Shown: positions 25,094-31,776, counted from the stretch's first letter. The stretch is 32,249 nt of DNA from Lachnospiraceae bacterium (GCA_017625255.1 JAGALK010000120.1:1-32249), one strand, 5' to 3'. The notes: generated from the letters alone by a model not told the origin. A program made the numbers and translations.

Positions 25094-26452
25094 CTAAATC
25101 AAAAACTCAAACCCGCATATTTTGTGGGTTTTTGGGTCTATATGTATTTCTTTAATAAAAGATTTCCAAAAAGTTCTCTTGTGAGCCGCATCTAATTTCT
25201 GGTAGATATCCAGCCAATTTCCGGAAAAGCGTTCTAAGATGTTGGTATAGGATTCCAAATAGATAACATTCTGGTGTTCCATTTCTTCTTTTAGCTTAGA
25301 TTCCAGTAAATTATATTGCTCTTCATAATATTCTTCAGATATACGCCCTTTTTGAAAGAGGAGGTTTAAACGGCTCATTTCTCCTTTGAGTTTTCCGGTA
25401 TTATCCTTTCGCTGATGTTTTTGTTGGTTAGCGAGTTTGTATATCTTATTATTTAATTGCAGTGTAACATTCTGTATCATGTATTCTTCAACTACAGATT
25501 CGGATATACATGCGCTATTGTGTCTCTGTTGGAACTTTTTATAGCATCGATAGCGTTTATATTGACTGATGCTTCCATCCTTTAATTTTTTTCGTTTTAC
25601 GAAGCCTGTCATGGCACAGCCACATTCGGGACAGCGAAGAAGCTGACTAAATATATAAGGTTCGTTTGTGTGTGCATAAGTTTTGCTGTCAGAAACAGAT
25701 TTTATTTTGCGGTACTGTTCTGGAGATAAATAGGCTTCGCAATAATCAGGAATGCCGTACATTTCTCCGGTGTATGTTTTGCAATTTCCAAGAATACGGT
25801 TTATCTGGTATTCAGTGGGGGAATTTTCTCCATATTTGTTCTGAATGTAGAAGATGGTATTGCGCTTGGAGAAGCATTTAAAGTAGTAATCAATGGTATC
25901 TTCTACAATATGTCTGGTGGACGGATCCTTTACCAGTTTTTTATTTTGGGTGATATATCCATATGCAGGAGAACCGGAGAGCAGTTCCTTATTTTTCTTT
26001 TTATAAGCAAATACAGACTTAATACGCTCTGAATCGCGGTCGCATTCATTTTCGTTTACAGAAAGCATGATATTGATGGCAAATCGGCCGTTAGAGGTAG
26101 AAGTGTCATAATCTTCAAATATGGTTTTCCAGTTGCAGTTATGCGCTTCTAAGATAGCCTGTGTATTGTGATAGTCCTTGATATTACGAAACCATCGGTC
26201 GAGCTTGGTGACAAGAATAAGGTCTATTTTATCTTTTTTTACATCTTCTAACAGGCGCAGCAGCTCCTTACGGTTTTGCATCTTTTTTCGGGCGGTAAGT
26301 CCCTCATCGGAATAGAAGCCTACAATTTCATAGCCGTGTCTTGTGGCGTATTCTGTTAGGGCATCCCTTTGGGTATCAAGGGATATACCGTTTTCTACCT
26401 GATTGTCGGTAGATACACGGTCATATAAGGCACATCGGATTTTTTTTATCAT
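25094..26452 (-). CDS. Large serine recombinase (site-specific integrase)
   Basis: A 452-residue integrase of the resolvase/invertase superfamily that inserts and excises the element. The N-terminal catalytic domain (about 1-150) has Ser14 in YDRVSTDNQ and Arg-rich motifs TKLDRWFRN. A recombinase DNA-binding domain follows (about 160-260), then a zinc ribbon (Cys274, Cys277, Cys303, Cys315; RCPECGCAMTG) and a C-terminal coiled coil (about 340-410). ATG 26452 has AAGGAG 7 nt upstream; the longer frame to 26578 has no such signal and reads through the upstream palindrome. The gene ends next to the broken host gene, as expected for an integrase at the element's end. Confidence 0.94.
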   Translation of the reverse strand: MIKKIRCALYDRVSTDNQVENGISLDTQRDALTEYATRHGYEIVGFYSDEGLTARKKMQNRKELLRLLEDVKKDKIDLILVTKLDRWFRNIKDYHNTQAILEAHNCNWKTIFEDYDTSTSNGRFAINIMLSVNENECDRDSERIKSVFAYKKKNKELLSGSPAYGYITQNKKLVKDPSTRHIVEDTIDYYFKCFSKRNTIFYIQNKYGENSPTEYQINRILGNCKTYTGEMYGIPDYCEAYLSPEQYRKIKSVSDSKTYAHTNEPYIFSQLLRCPECGCAMTGFVKRKKLKDGSISQYKRYRCYKKFQQRHNSACISESVVEEYMIQNVTLQLNNKIYKLANQQKHQRKDNTGKLKGEMSRLNLLFQKGRISEEYYEEQYNLLESKLKEEMEHQNVIYLESYTNILERFSGNWLDIYQKLDAAHKRTFWKSFIKEIHIDPKTHKICGFEFLI

Positions 26453-26504
26453 AGTATCACTCCTTTTGTAGCTTATGCCAAAATGGGTATAAAAAATACA
26501 CCTG

Positions 26505-26534
26505 TTGCCAGATGCACCAGAGAAGTGATATAAT
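26505..26534 (+). promoter_or_regulatory. Promoter of a small plus-strand RNA
   Basis: -35 TTGCCA (26505-26510), an 18-nt spacer, perfect -10 TATAAT (26529-26534). The first purine near 26541-26544 would start a transcript heading away from the recombinase gene. The octamer TGCACCAG in the spacer is the reverse complement of CTGGTGCA in the palindrome at 26563-26580. Confidence 0.65.
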
Positions 26535-26540
26535 ACTACT

Positions 26541-26632
26541 TGTCGAGGGTAGATTATATTGGAGTTGCACTGGTGCAACTGACAGCAGTAATCTATGTGA
26601 AACCGTCTTGTTTACAGCAGGGCGGTTTTTTT
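26541..26632 (+). ncRNA. Putative structured small RNA of the mobile element (about 92 nt)
   Basis: A promoter at 26505-26534 and a terminator at 26600-26632 define a short unit without an open frame of note. TAGATTA (26550-26556) pairs with TAATCTA (26589-26595). Inside it the perfect palindrome AGTTGCAC-TG-GTGCAACT (26563-26580) forms a second hairpin. AAACCGTC (26600-26607) pairs with GGCGGTTT (26621-26628), followed by seven Ts. The terminator faces the plus strand, although both neighbouring genes are on the minus strand. If the recombinase and Uma2 genes share one message, this RNA is antisense to their intergenic part. No known family is recognised. Confidence 0.5.
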
Positions 26633-27176
26633 ATTTGAGTAATTCTGCGATGTTAATTGTTAAATCATCATAGATACATACTTTTATATCGTCATCAAAG
26701 CTGTACTGGTCGGTTAATTCGTCTGTTGCTAAATCGTATACATTCACAGTATTGTTGAGTGGATTTACAATCCAGTATTCTCGAACACCGGCAGTACGGT
26801 ATTTGAATAATTTCACACCATAGTCAATGCGTTTGGTGCTTGGTGATACGATTTCTATAATCCAATCCGGCGCACCGTCGCAACCTTTGTCATTTAGCTT
26901 ATCTTTGTCGCATATAACGCTTATATCTGGCTCGACATAATTTTTATCGTCTGCATTTAAGAAAATGGCAAATGGGGCAGGAAACACTTCGCAGTCCCCT
27001 TGTTTTGAATCAATGTAATTGGTGATTTTTTGCGAAAGTCGATTAACCAATCTTTGATGGATAGTATTTGGTGGTGCCATATCATAAACAACACCGTCTA
27101 TGAGTTCTGCGCGTTGACCCTCTGGAAGAGAGTAAATGTAGTCTATTGTGTAGTTATCGGATTTTGGTAATGGCAT
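26631..27176 (-). CDS. Uma2-family (DUF820) putative endonuclease
   Basis: A 181-residue protein with the PD-(D/E)XK-like Uma2 fold (PF05685). The N-terminal motif AELIDGVVYDMAPPNTIHQ, the central VEPDISVICD (Asp84) and DWIIEIVSPSTKRID (Glu108, Lys115) hold the likely metal and catalytic residues. REYWIVNPLNNTVNVY is typical of the family's C-terminal part. AAGGAGG is located 10 nt before ATG 27176. Biological roles of Uma2 proteins are poorly known. Here it lies inside the mobile element between the recombinase and the GIY-YIG gene, as likely cargo. Confidence 0.87.
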   Translation of the reverse strand: MPLPKSDNYTIDYIYSLPEGQRAELIDGVVYDMAPPNTIHQRLVNRLSQKITNYIDSKQGDCEVFPAPFAIFLNADDKNYVEPDISVICDKDKLNDKGCDGAPDWIIEIVSPSTKRIDYGVKLFKYRTAGVREYWIVNPLNNTVNVYDLATDELTDQYSFDDDIKVCIYDDLTINIAELLK

Positions 27177-27233
27177 GGTGGATACCTCCTTTTTATTGTT
27201 CTTGGTATTGCGAGTACTGAGGGCGGTTTTTGC

Positions 27234-28682
27234 TTATTCATCGTCTAAATCTTCTAATTCGTAATCAGATGAATATACTTCACTTGATGATTGAGATTGT
27301 CTAAATTCTTCTGCCAACATAGTTTTGTTAAATTCTGCGGTTGGGCAGATTTCCATTACTAATTCTTCTAATTCTTCAATGGTAATATTAAAAAATTCTT
27401 TGCGTAAATTTACTTTATTTACTCGTTTATCATGCAACCGTTTATGCAGTTCTGTTTCAAGAGTAGAAGCATCATCAGAAAAGATAAAACTATGCACATC
27501 GAATTTAAAAGGTACGCTTGCGTCACCAAGTTCATTAACTCGGTCTTGCGGATCAAGTCTGCGCGTCATTCCGACTTTGAATACATTGTCACCAAAAGAA
27601 CCAAGATTGCTTATTATGTATACATTTCCAGCTTTTCCATTTTGCAAACTAGCGATTTCTTCTTTTTTTACAACAACATTTGCCAACTGAGATTGCAGTT
27701 CTAAAATACGAGCTTTCAAAGTTTCAAGTTCGTCGCCTTCGGCAGAATTTGCTTGTTCTGTAAGAGCAGAAATTTGGCTTTCGAATTTAGATTCTTCCTT
27801 TTCGATTTTCTTACGCTCTGCTTCCAATGCTTTGCGTTCTTCAGCTTCTTGGCGCATTTGTTCTTTAATAGCAAGTTGTTCTTGGCGAGCTTGTTCTTTC
27901 TTAACATAATAGTTATATTCAATCTTAGCGGCATTTATAAAGAGGTATTCTATTTCGCCAATAAATTTTGTGAGAGTACCAGCAATACTTTGGTTTCCTT
28001 CGCCAGCAATTTGTAAATATTTGGCAGATACTTTTTTTATATCCTCAATGGATTTATCTAATTTTTCATATTTGAGATTATAAAGAATATTCTGTAGTTC
28101 GGCTCTTAGTGCTATTACCATAAGGTTGTAAATTGATTTATTTGCTTTGGTTGTATATCTCGCAGAATATTGTTTTAGCAAATCGTCAATTTGTTTTTCA
28201 TTTTCTTTATATGCTTTGCGCAAACTTTTTACATCCATGCAATGCAATTTTAAAATGACAGAAGGACATATTGATTCTAATTCTTCAAACTCCATAGTGC
28301 TTAGTTTGCAGTCGGTATATGAAACTTCGGAATTAAAGAAGTTTTTTAGGGCATAATCCGTGCTTTTGTACAACTCTTTGATTCGAGAAAGTTTTTTCTC
28401 CTGTGAAGAAACAGATTTTGATAATTTATTATTCTGTTCTTGCAGTGTAGAGATTTCGTCACGAAGTTTTGCAATAATAGTGTTATTAGAATCAATTTCT
28501 GCGTTGGTTTTGGATAAACGAGCATTAGATTCCTTTTCTAATAGAGCAATTTTTTCTTTTGTTTGGCAATATTCTGTTATGCCAAGAGTAGATATCTGAT
28601 TTGTTAAGTTGGCAATTTCCTTTTTAAGATTTTCATTTTCTTCTTTGTATTTCGATGCTTTAAATATATCGAAAAATCCCAT
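27234..28682 (-). CDS. DUF4041 coiled-coil protein with C-terminal GIY-YIG (T5orf172) nuclease domain
   Basis: A 482-residue protein. The start MGFFDIFKASKYKEENENLK opens a long coiled coil (about 12-105). A helical DUF4041-type region follows (about 105-260), then a second, strongly charged coiled coil (about 260-345). The C-terminal T5orf172/GIY-YIG domain (about 352-436) shows GNVYIISN, FKVGMTRRLDP (Arg375 region) and LETELHKRLHD (catalytic Glu near 411). An acidic tail closes the protein. Such proteins are frequent in phages and mobile elements; a defence or competition role is often suspected but is not shown by this sequence. It lies 57 nt upstream of the Uma2 gene on the same strand, so both may be one unit. 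Confidence 0.85.
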   Translation of the reverse strand: MGFFDIFKASKYKEENENLKKEIANLTNQISTLGITEYCQTKEKIALLEKESNARLSKTNAEIDSNNTIIAKLRDEISTLQEQNNKLSKSVSSQEKKLSRIKELYKSTDYALKNFFNSEVSYTDCKLSTMEFEELESICPSVILKLHCMDVKSLRKAYKENEKQIDDLLKQYSARYTTKANKSIYNLMVIALRAELQNILYNLKYEKLDKSIEDIKKVSAKYLQIAGEGNQSIAGTLTKFIGEIEYLFINAAKIEYNYYVKKEQARQEQLAIKEQMRQEAEERKALEAERKKIEKEESKFESQISALTEQANSAEGDELETLKARILELQSQLANVVVKKEEIASLQNGKAGNVYIISNLGSFGDNVFKVGMTRRLDPQDRVNELGDASVPFKFDVHSFIFSDDASTLETELHKRLHDKRVNKVNLRKEFFNITIEELEELVMEICPTAEFNKTMLAEEFRQSQSSSEVYSSDYELEDLDDE

Positions 28683-28712
28683 AATTATTTACCTTCTTTC
28701 ATTTAGTTTTAT

Positions 28713-29150
28713 TTACATTTCACGACAAGACTTTAATCGCAGTTCTATTAGAGATTGCTCATATCCTACCAATCGTGAAAGTTGTTCTACTGTTAAGTTG
28801 CGGTTTTCCAGAATGACTTCATTTGGAATTAGAAGAATAGTGGCAAACTCATTCGCTTCTATTTCCATTTTATCTACAGATAACAAAGTACTTGACCGCA
28901 AAAATGGTGTAGAAGCATTTGGATGTAATATAGCATGACCAAGTTCATGAGCGCAGGTAAATAATTGCGCCTGTCGGTCAAGGTTGCAGTTTATATGTAT
29001 CTGTTTCATCCTTAATGGCTTGTTGTAATATCCTTTAATATTGCCAAGTTCTTCAAGCAGTATTTTAATGCCTAAAGCATTGGCAAGTTCAAAAGGATTA
29101 CTGGTTTTGCATTTCTTAATTAGGCGTGAAACGATTTCAGCTATATTCAA
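28713..29150 (-). CDS. immA: ImmA/IrrE-family metallopeptidase
   Basis: A 145-residue zinc protease. The motif AHELGHAILH gives zinc ligands His68 and His72 with catalytic Glu69, and a downstream Glu (EIEANEFAT, read as KMEIEANEFATILLIP) supplies the third ligand. In ICEBs1-type elements ImmA cleaves the repressor ImmR after DNA damage or quorum signals, freeing excision genes. It is directly downstream of the XRE regulator gene (11 nt gap) and upstream of the nuclease gene, all on the minus strand. The length is slightly short but complete. Confidence 0.9.
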   Translation of the reverse strand: MNIAEIVSRLIKKCKTSNPFELANALGIKILLEELGNIKGYYNKPLRMKQIHINCNLDRQAQLFTCAHELGHAILHPNASTPFLRSSTLLSVDKMEIEANEFATILLIPNEVILENRNLTVEQLSRLVGYEQSLIELRLKSCREM

Positions 29151-29161
29151 TGTATCACTTC

Positions 29162-29611
29162 CTATTCTTCATTCTTTCGATATTTCTTAGGTGTAAATTT
29201 CTGCTTTGCATTTATTTTTGCGATTCTGATACTATTCTCAAGACTTGCCTTTAAAAGTTCCCTTGTTTCATCGTCAAGTGGTTCTCCAGAGAACATGAGC
29301 GCATTCTGAGAACTTTCCAGTTCTGCTAAAGTGTCCTCTAATCTTTTTGCGATGTCTTTTTCATCCTTTAAGGAAAAAGGTGTTTGAGGATGAAGTATTT
29401 TGGTTGTTTTATTTGTTCGTCCTAGCAAATAATCTATATCTACATTAAAATAATCAGCAATAGCTTCAAGCATTTCGTAGTCTGGTTCACGAGAACCTTT
29501 TTCATACATTCCAACGGTACTCCTTGAAATTTTTAATGCTTTTGCTAATTCCTCTTGTGTTAGTCCATTCGCAGTGCGCAACGATTTTAGAACGGAATAG
29601 AAATTTCCCAT
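29162..29611 (-). CDS. immR: XRE-family repressor (ImmR-like)
   Basis: A 149-residue DNA-binding protein. The helix-turn-helix (about 7-61) reads LRTANGLTQEELAKALKIS then RSTVGMYEKGSREPDYEMLE, and a charged C-terminal region of about 80 residues follows. ATG 29611 is chosen because GAGGAGG lies 8 nt upstream; the frame from 29644 would include that site. It is the first gene of the leftward unit that includes immA, and lies opposite the rightward early genes. Palindromes of GTCAC-N5-GTGAC type overlap both promoters, which suggests it represses itself and the early genes and is removed by ImmA. Confidence 0.9.
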   Translation of the reverse strand: MGNFYSVLKSLRTANGLTQEELAKALKISRSTVGMYEKGSREPDYEMLEAIADYFNVDIDYLLGRTNKTTKILHPQTPFSLKDEKDIAKRLEDTLAELESSQNALMFSGEPLDDETRELLKASLENSIRIAKINAKQKFTPKKYRKNEE

Positions 29612-29634
29612 TATAAGCACCTCCTCTTTTACAA

Positions 29635-29663
29635 ATAGTATCACGAATCGTGAAAAAAGTAAA
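29635..29663 (-). promoter_or_regulatory. Leftward promoter of immR
   Basis: On the minus strand, -35 TTTACT (29663-29658), a 17-nt spacer and -10 TACTAT (29640-29635). Operator 1 (29640-29654) lies in the spacer. Confidence 0.65.
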
Positions 29664-29700
29664 TAAAAATGTCACAAAAAGTGTTGACACAATATGTGAC
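29640..29700. promoter_or_regulatory. Three operator-like palindromes in the immR / early gene switch
   Basis: Site 1 ATCAC-GAATC-GTGAA (29640-29654), site 2 GTCAC-AAAAA-GTGTT (29671-29685) and site 3 GACAC-AATAT-GTGAC (29686-29700) share a 5-5-5 plan. Site 1 is inside the immR promoter; sites 2 and 3 abut each other and cover the -35 of the rightward promoter. Sites 1 and 2 start 31 bp apart. A fourth, perfect site lies at 30184-30198. Confidence 0.75.
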
Positions 29701-29712
29701 ATATGATATTAT
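29684..29712 (+). promoter_or_regulatory. Rightward early promoter of the mobile element
   Basis: -35 TTGACA (29684-29689), a 17-nt spacer, -10 TATTAT (29707-29712), about 40 nt before the first early gene. This near-consensus promoter is overlapped by operators 2 and 3, so it should be strong but repressed. Confidence 0.85.
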
Positions 29713-29750
29713 ATATTTGTAACAAAGAGATAGCAGGAAAGGAGTTAAAA

Positions 29751-29873
29751 ATGGAGAACAACGGAATGACAGATACTCAATGGAAAGATTTTTTAAGAAC
29801 ATTGTTAGAAGTCCTGAAAAATGAGGACAAAGAAAAAGCGATTGAGTTCATTCAATCACTTCTTGATAAATAG
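29751..29873 (+). CDS. Small acidic early protein of unknown function (40 aa)
   Basis: AAAGGAG precedes ATG 29751, and the frame MENNGMTDTQWKDFLRTLLE... ends at TAG 29871-29873. The peptide is predicted to be helical and acidic and has no known domain. It is the first gene after the strong rightward promoter, the position held by excisionase or small regulators in related elements, but its sequence does not look like a DNA-binding Xis. A function is not assigned. Confidence 0.7.
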   Translation: MENNGMTDTQWKDFLRTLLEVLKNEDKEKAIEFIQSLLDK

Positions 29874-29893
29874 TTAAATAAGGCAAACCACTC

Positions 29894-29928
29894 GGGCGGT
29901 ACTCTTTAACATTCCTGCTAAACCGCCC
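29894..29928 (+). other. Hairpin after the first early gene
   Basis: GGGCGGT (29894-29900) pairs perfectly with ACCGCCC (29922-29928) around a 21-nt loop. No T-run follows, so it is a weak terminator or an RNA-processing/stability element. Confidence 0.5.
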
Positions 29929-29987
29929 TTGTGATAAAAGAATTGTAGCAGGAAAAAGATAATTTGTAAATAGAAAGGGTGATAAAA

Positions 29988-30194
29988 GTGCAAACTGTAG
30001 CAGAAAAGCTAATAAAACTTCGTGGAACAAAATCTAGAGAAGAAGTGGCAAAGGCGGTTGGAGTTAGTGTGTCAGCAATTTCAATGTATGAAAATGGTGA
30101 AAGAGTGCCAAGAGATGCTATAAAGGTTAGACTGTCAAAATATTATAATCACACAGTTCAGGATATTTTTTTTGACTCAAAATGTCACATTTAG
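29988..30194 (+). CDS. Small XRE/Cro-like DNA-binding protein (68 aa)
   Basis: A helix-turn-helix protein that is nearly only the DNA-binding domain: VAEKLIKLRGTKSREEVAKA, then GVSVSAISMYENGERVPRDAI. It fits a Cro-like partner of the larger repressor on the opposite strand. GTG 29988 is preferred over GTG 29979 because AAAGGG (29974-29979) lies 8 nt upstream of the former. Its stop codon TAG (30192-30194) is inside operator 4. Confidence 0.85.
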   Translation: MQTVAEKLIKLRGTKSREEVAKAVGVSVSAISMYENGERVPRDAIKVRLSKYYNHTVQDIFFDSKCHI

Positions 30195-30198
30195 TGAC
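30184..30198. promoter_or_regulatory. Operator-like palindrome 4
   Basis: GTCAC-ATTTA-GTGAC is a perfect 5-5-5 palindrome matching the three sites at the immR switch. It overlaps the end of the Cro-like gene and lies about 85 nt ahead of the next gene. A weak promoter (TTGATA near 30201) may lie just after it. Confidence 0.65.
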
Positions 30199-30282
30199 CG
30201 GTTGATATCAATAGTTTACTTCTTAGAAAATACCAAAAGTTAAGTCCAATAAGCGGGGCAGGAAAGGAAGGGAGTAGAAGAT

Positions 30283-30561
30283 ATGTTATGGAAAAAGAAA
30301 ACGAAGAAAACTCCGGCAGTTCAGCAGATATCATTAGATATACCATCGGAACCGCCAAAGCTTGGATATGATGAATTTAGATCCGTTTTATCTGATTGGG
30401 TTGTAATTCGATTTTCTGTGCCCGACCACGCGTGGAATGAATTGATAGAGTCAAAGGAGTGGAAAGCTTTTCAAGCTCTGTTGGAGAAACATCAAACAGA
30501 ATATGGCCAGAAACAGCACCCAGCTGCTGAATACCAACAGGAATATCTAGATTATATGTAA
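30283..30561 (+). CDS. Hypothetical protein (92 aa)
   Basis: ATG 30283 has GGAG 8 nt upstream. The product begins with a lysine-rich MLWKKKTKKTPAV, then SEPPKLGYDEFRSVLSDWVVIRFSV and an acidic/aromatic C-terminus. No family is recognised. Its last 185 nt overlap the convergent membrane-protein gene on the minus strand, which has good start signals. Both frames look protein-like, so one of them may be wrongly called or both may be used. Confidence 0.55.
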   Translation: MLWKKKTKKTPAVQQISLDIPSEPPKLGYDEFRSVLSDWVVIRFSVPDHAWNELIESKEWKAFQALLEKHQTEYGQKQHPAAEYQQEYLDYM

Positions 30562-30877
30562 ATTTTCTATCAACTACTTCATTACCATGTTTTTGAGTAT
30601 ATTCGCCAACACAATGAGGATGGCTTAGGAGTTCAAGTTCTTTGTTGTTCATGGTAGCAGAAACAGAAGTTATGGTAATAGGCAATCTTGAATGATTTTC
30701 AAATGTGATAACTAATATCAGTCTATGTAGAGTTTTTTTATAAGTGGATGAAATTAGCTTGATACGAAGATTTTTTCTGTATACTAGAAAATTTATGATG
30801 CATGTAAAAAGTGTTCCAATAGAACCTAAGAGGGCTAAAGCAAAAGTGATATTATCTTTGGTTAAGTATTCTAACAT
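30377..30877 (-). CDS. Single-pass membrane protein of unknown function (166 aa)
   Basis: One N-terminal membrane segment (about 10-33, ITFALALLGSIGTLFTCIINFL) is followed by a basic turn and a beta-rich domain of about 125 residues (LILVITFENHSRLPITITSVS and similar). AAGGAG lies 7 nt before ATG 30877 and an extended -10 TGGTATACT (30909-30901) lies upstream on the same strand. It runs against the rightward early genes with its own promoter, like a cargo (moron) gene; a role in superinfection exclusion would be a guess. It overlaps the convergent gene at 30283-30561. Confidence 0.7.
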   Translation of the reverse strand: MLEYLTKDNITFALALLGSIGTLFTCIINFLVYRKNLRIKLISSTYKKTLHRLILVITFENHSRLPITITSVSATMNNKELELLSHPHCVGEYTQKHGNEVVDRKFTYNLDIPVGIQQLGAVSGHILFDVSPTELEKLSTPLTLSIHSTRGRAQKIELQPNQIKRI

Positions 30878-30900
30878 AGAAAATCTCCTTTTTATTTAGA

Positions 30901-30909
30901 AGTATACCA
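30901..30909 (-). promoter_or_regulatory. Extended -10 promoter of the membrane-protein gene
   Basis: On the minus strand, TG (30909-30908), one base, then TATACT (30906-30901). There is no clear -35; the start codon follows 24 nt later. Confidence 0.5.
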
Positions 30910-30975
30910 CAGCGGATAAGCAAATAAAAGAAAGATGATTTTTACTAAAGGGATAGAAAGGCGGTGAGTGTAAAG

Positions 30976-31341
30976 ATGCTGCCATCAGAAGTAATAGAGT
31001 GTTTTCTGAATACAATTCGTGAATGGGAAACAGAGTATCAGATGTCTTTTGATGTCGTAGGAACAGAAGATAAAAGGCTACAGGACTTATTGCATGAGAT
31101 TGAACTGTCAAAGAATGCAAAAGAAAAGAATCGTGCAGCGACTAAATTAAAGAACAGTAGAAAAATGCGAAGAGAAAACAAAGACAAAGTTCTTATGTTG
31201 GAAAGCATCGTAAAATTCTTTGAAGAACCACAAAATAGAAAGGTTTTAAAGCAGATGGAGCAGTTGTTGGGGAGACAAAGAAAACAGGAAAAAATGCTTT
31301 TGTCAGAACGCATATATAAACCAAGAGTGGGAGGGGAGTGA
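30976..31341 (+). CDS. Hypothetical charged helical protein (121 aa)
   Basis: The product is a soluble, strongly charged, mainly helical protein (MLPSEVIECFLNTIREWETE at the start; many Lys/Glu/Arg pairs at 40-110). No family is recognised. ATG 30976 is preferred over GTG 30964 because GGTGAG lies 8 nt before it. It is followed 4 nt later by the next gene, so both belong to the rightward early unit. Confidence 0.72.
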   Translation: MLPSEVIECFLNTIREWETEYQMSFDVVGTEDKRLQDLLHEIELSKNAKEKNRAATKLKNSRKMRRENKDKVLMLESIVKFFEEPQNRKVLKQMEQLLGRQRKQEKMLLSERIYKPRVGGE

Positions 31342-31345
31342 GCAA

Positions 31346-31630
31346 GTGAAGAACATTGATGTATTAAAGCAGATGCCACTAAAGAATTTTGCAAGCATGG
31401 TTTTCAGTGTTGTTAAACGAGATTGTAAAACAGAAGAAGATTTTGTGGCTTTTCTGGAAAAAGAAATCCCAACAGAGCTTGAGGGAACAGTAGAAGAAGC
31501 ACTACAAGGGATGCGGTGCTTCAATCTCGAAAATAAAATTAATAAACTTACGGAAGAAGTAAGAGAATTGCAGAATTATGTGTTGAAAGAGAGAAAAGAA
31601 TGGAGAAAAAATATCGCAGGACAGAAGTAA
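31346..31630 (+). CDS. Hypothetical protein with C-terminal coiled coil (94 aa)
   Basis: The frame starts at GTG 31346 with AGGGGAG about 7 nt upstream. The N-terminal half (MKNIDVLKQMPLKNFASMVF) is followed by an acidic region and a coiled coil (about 62-90, NKINKLTEEVRELQNYVLKE). No known family. Its stop overlaps the start of the next small gene (TAATG). Confidence 0.72.
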   Translation: MKNIDVLKQMPLKNFASMVFSVVKRDCKTEEDFVAFLEKEIPTELEGTVEEALQGMRCFNLENKINKLTEEVRELQNYVLKERKEWRKNIAGQK

Positions 31631-31722
31631 TGAGAAATCCATGCGAACGATGCAGGAACAGAGGGCGGTGTCCGGAAACAGAGAAAGGACGGGGGCAGGT
31701 CTGTAAAGATTTTAAGAAATAA
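31630..31722 (+). CDS. Cys-rich mini-protein, possible zinc knuckle (30 aa)
   Basis: ATG 31630 overlaps the preceding stop (TAATG) and has AGGA 8 nt upstream. The peptide MRNPCERCRNRGRCPETEKG... has four cysteines (CERC, C, C) and many basic residues, the layout of small zinc-binding proteins often found on clostridial mobile elements. The frame is also open from ATG 31600 (40 residues), but the shorter start gives the usual N-terminus. Confidence 0.6.
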   Translation: MRNPCERCRNRGRCPETEKGRGQVCKDFKK

Positions 31723-31776
31723 GTTTTATACAACAAGTACAACCAGTCATTCATAAAATGAACCGGAGGTGGTTTT

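Noticed and set aside
26453..26578. N-terminal extension of the serine recombinase (42 residues)
   Set aside because: The extension reads through the upstream palindrome, has no ribosome binding site and shows no recombinase similarity; ATG 26452 has AAGGAG at a good distance.
26600..26632. Terminator of the minus-strand Uma2 gene
   Set aside because: On the minus strand only a short TTT follows the stem, whereas the plus strand has seven Ts; the structure is oriented for a plus-strand transcript.
27325..27704. Plus-strand open frames inside the DUF4041/GIY-YIG gene
   Set aside because: They are mirror frames of a well-supported minus-strand gene, lack ribosome binding sites and give Phe/Ser/Cys-rich products typical of antisense reading.
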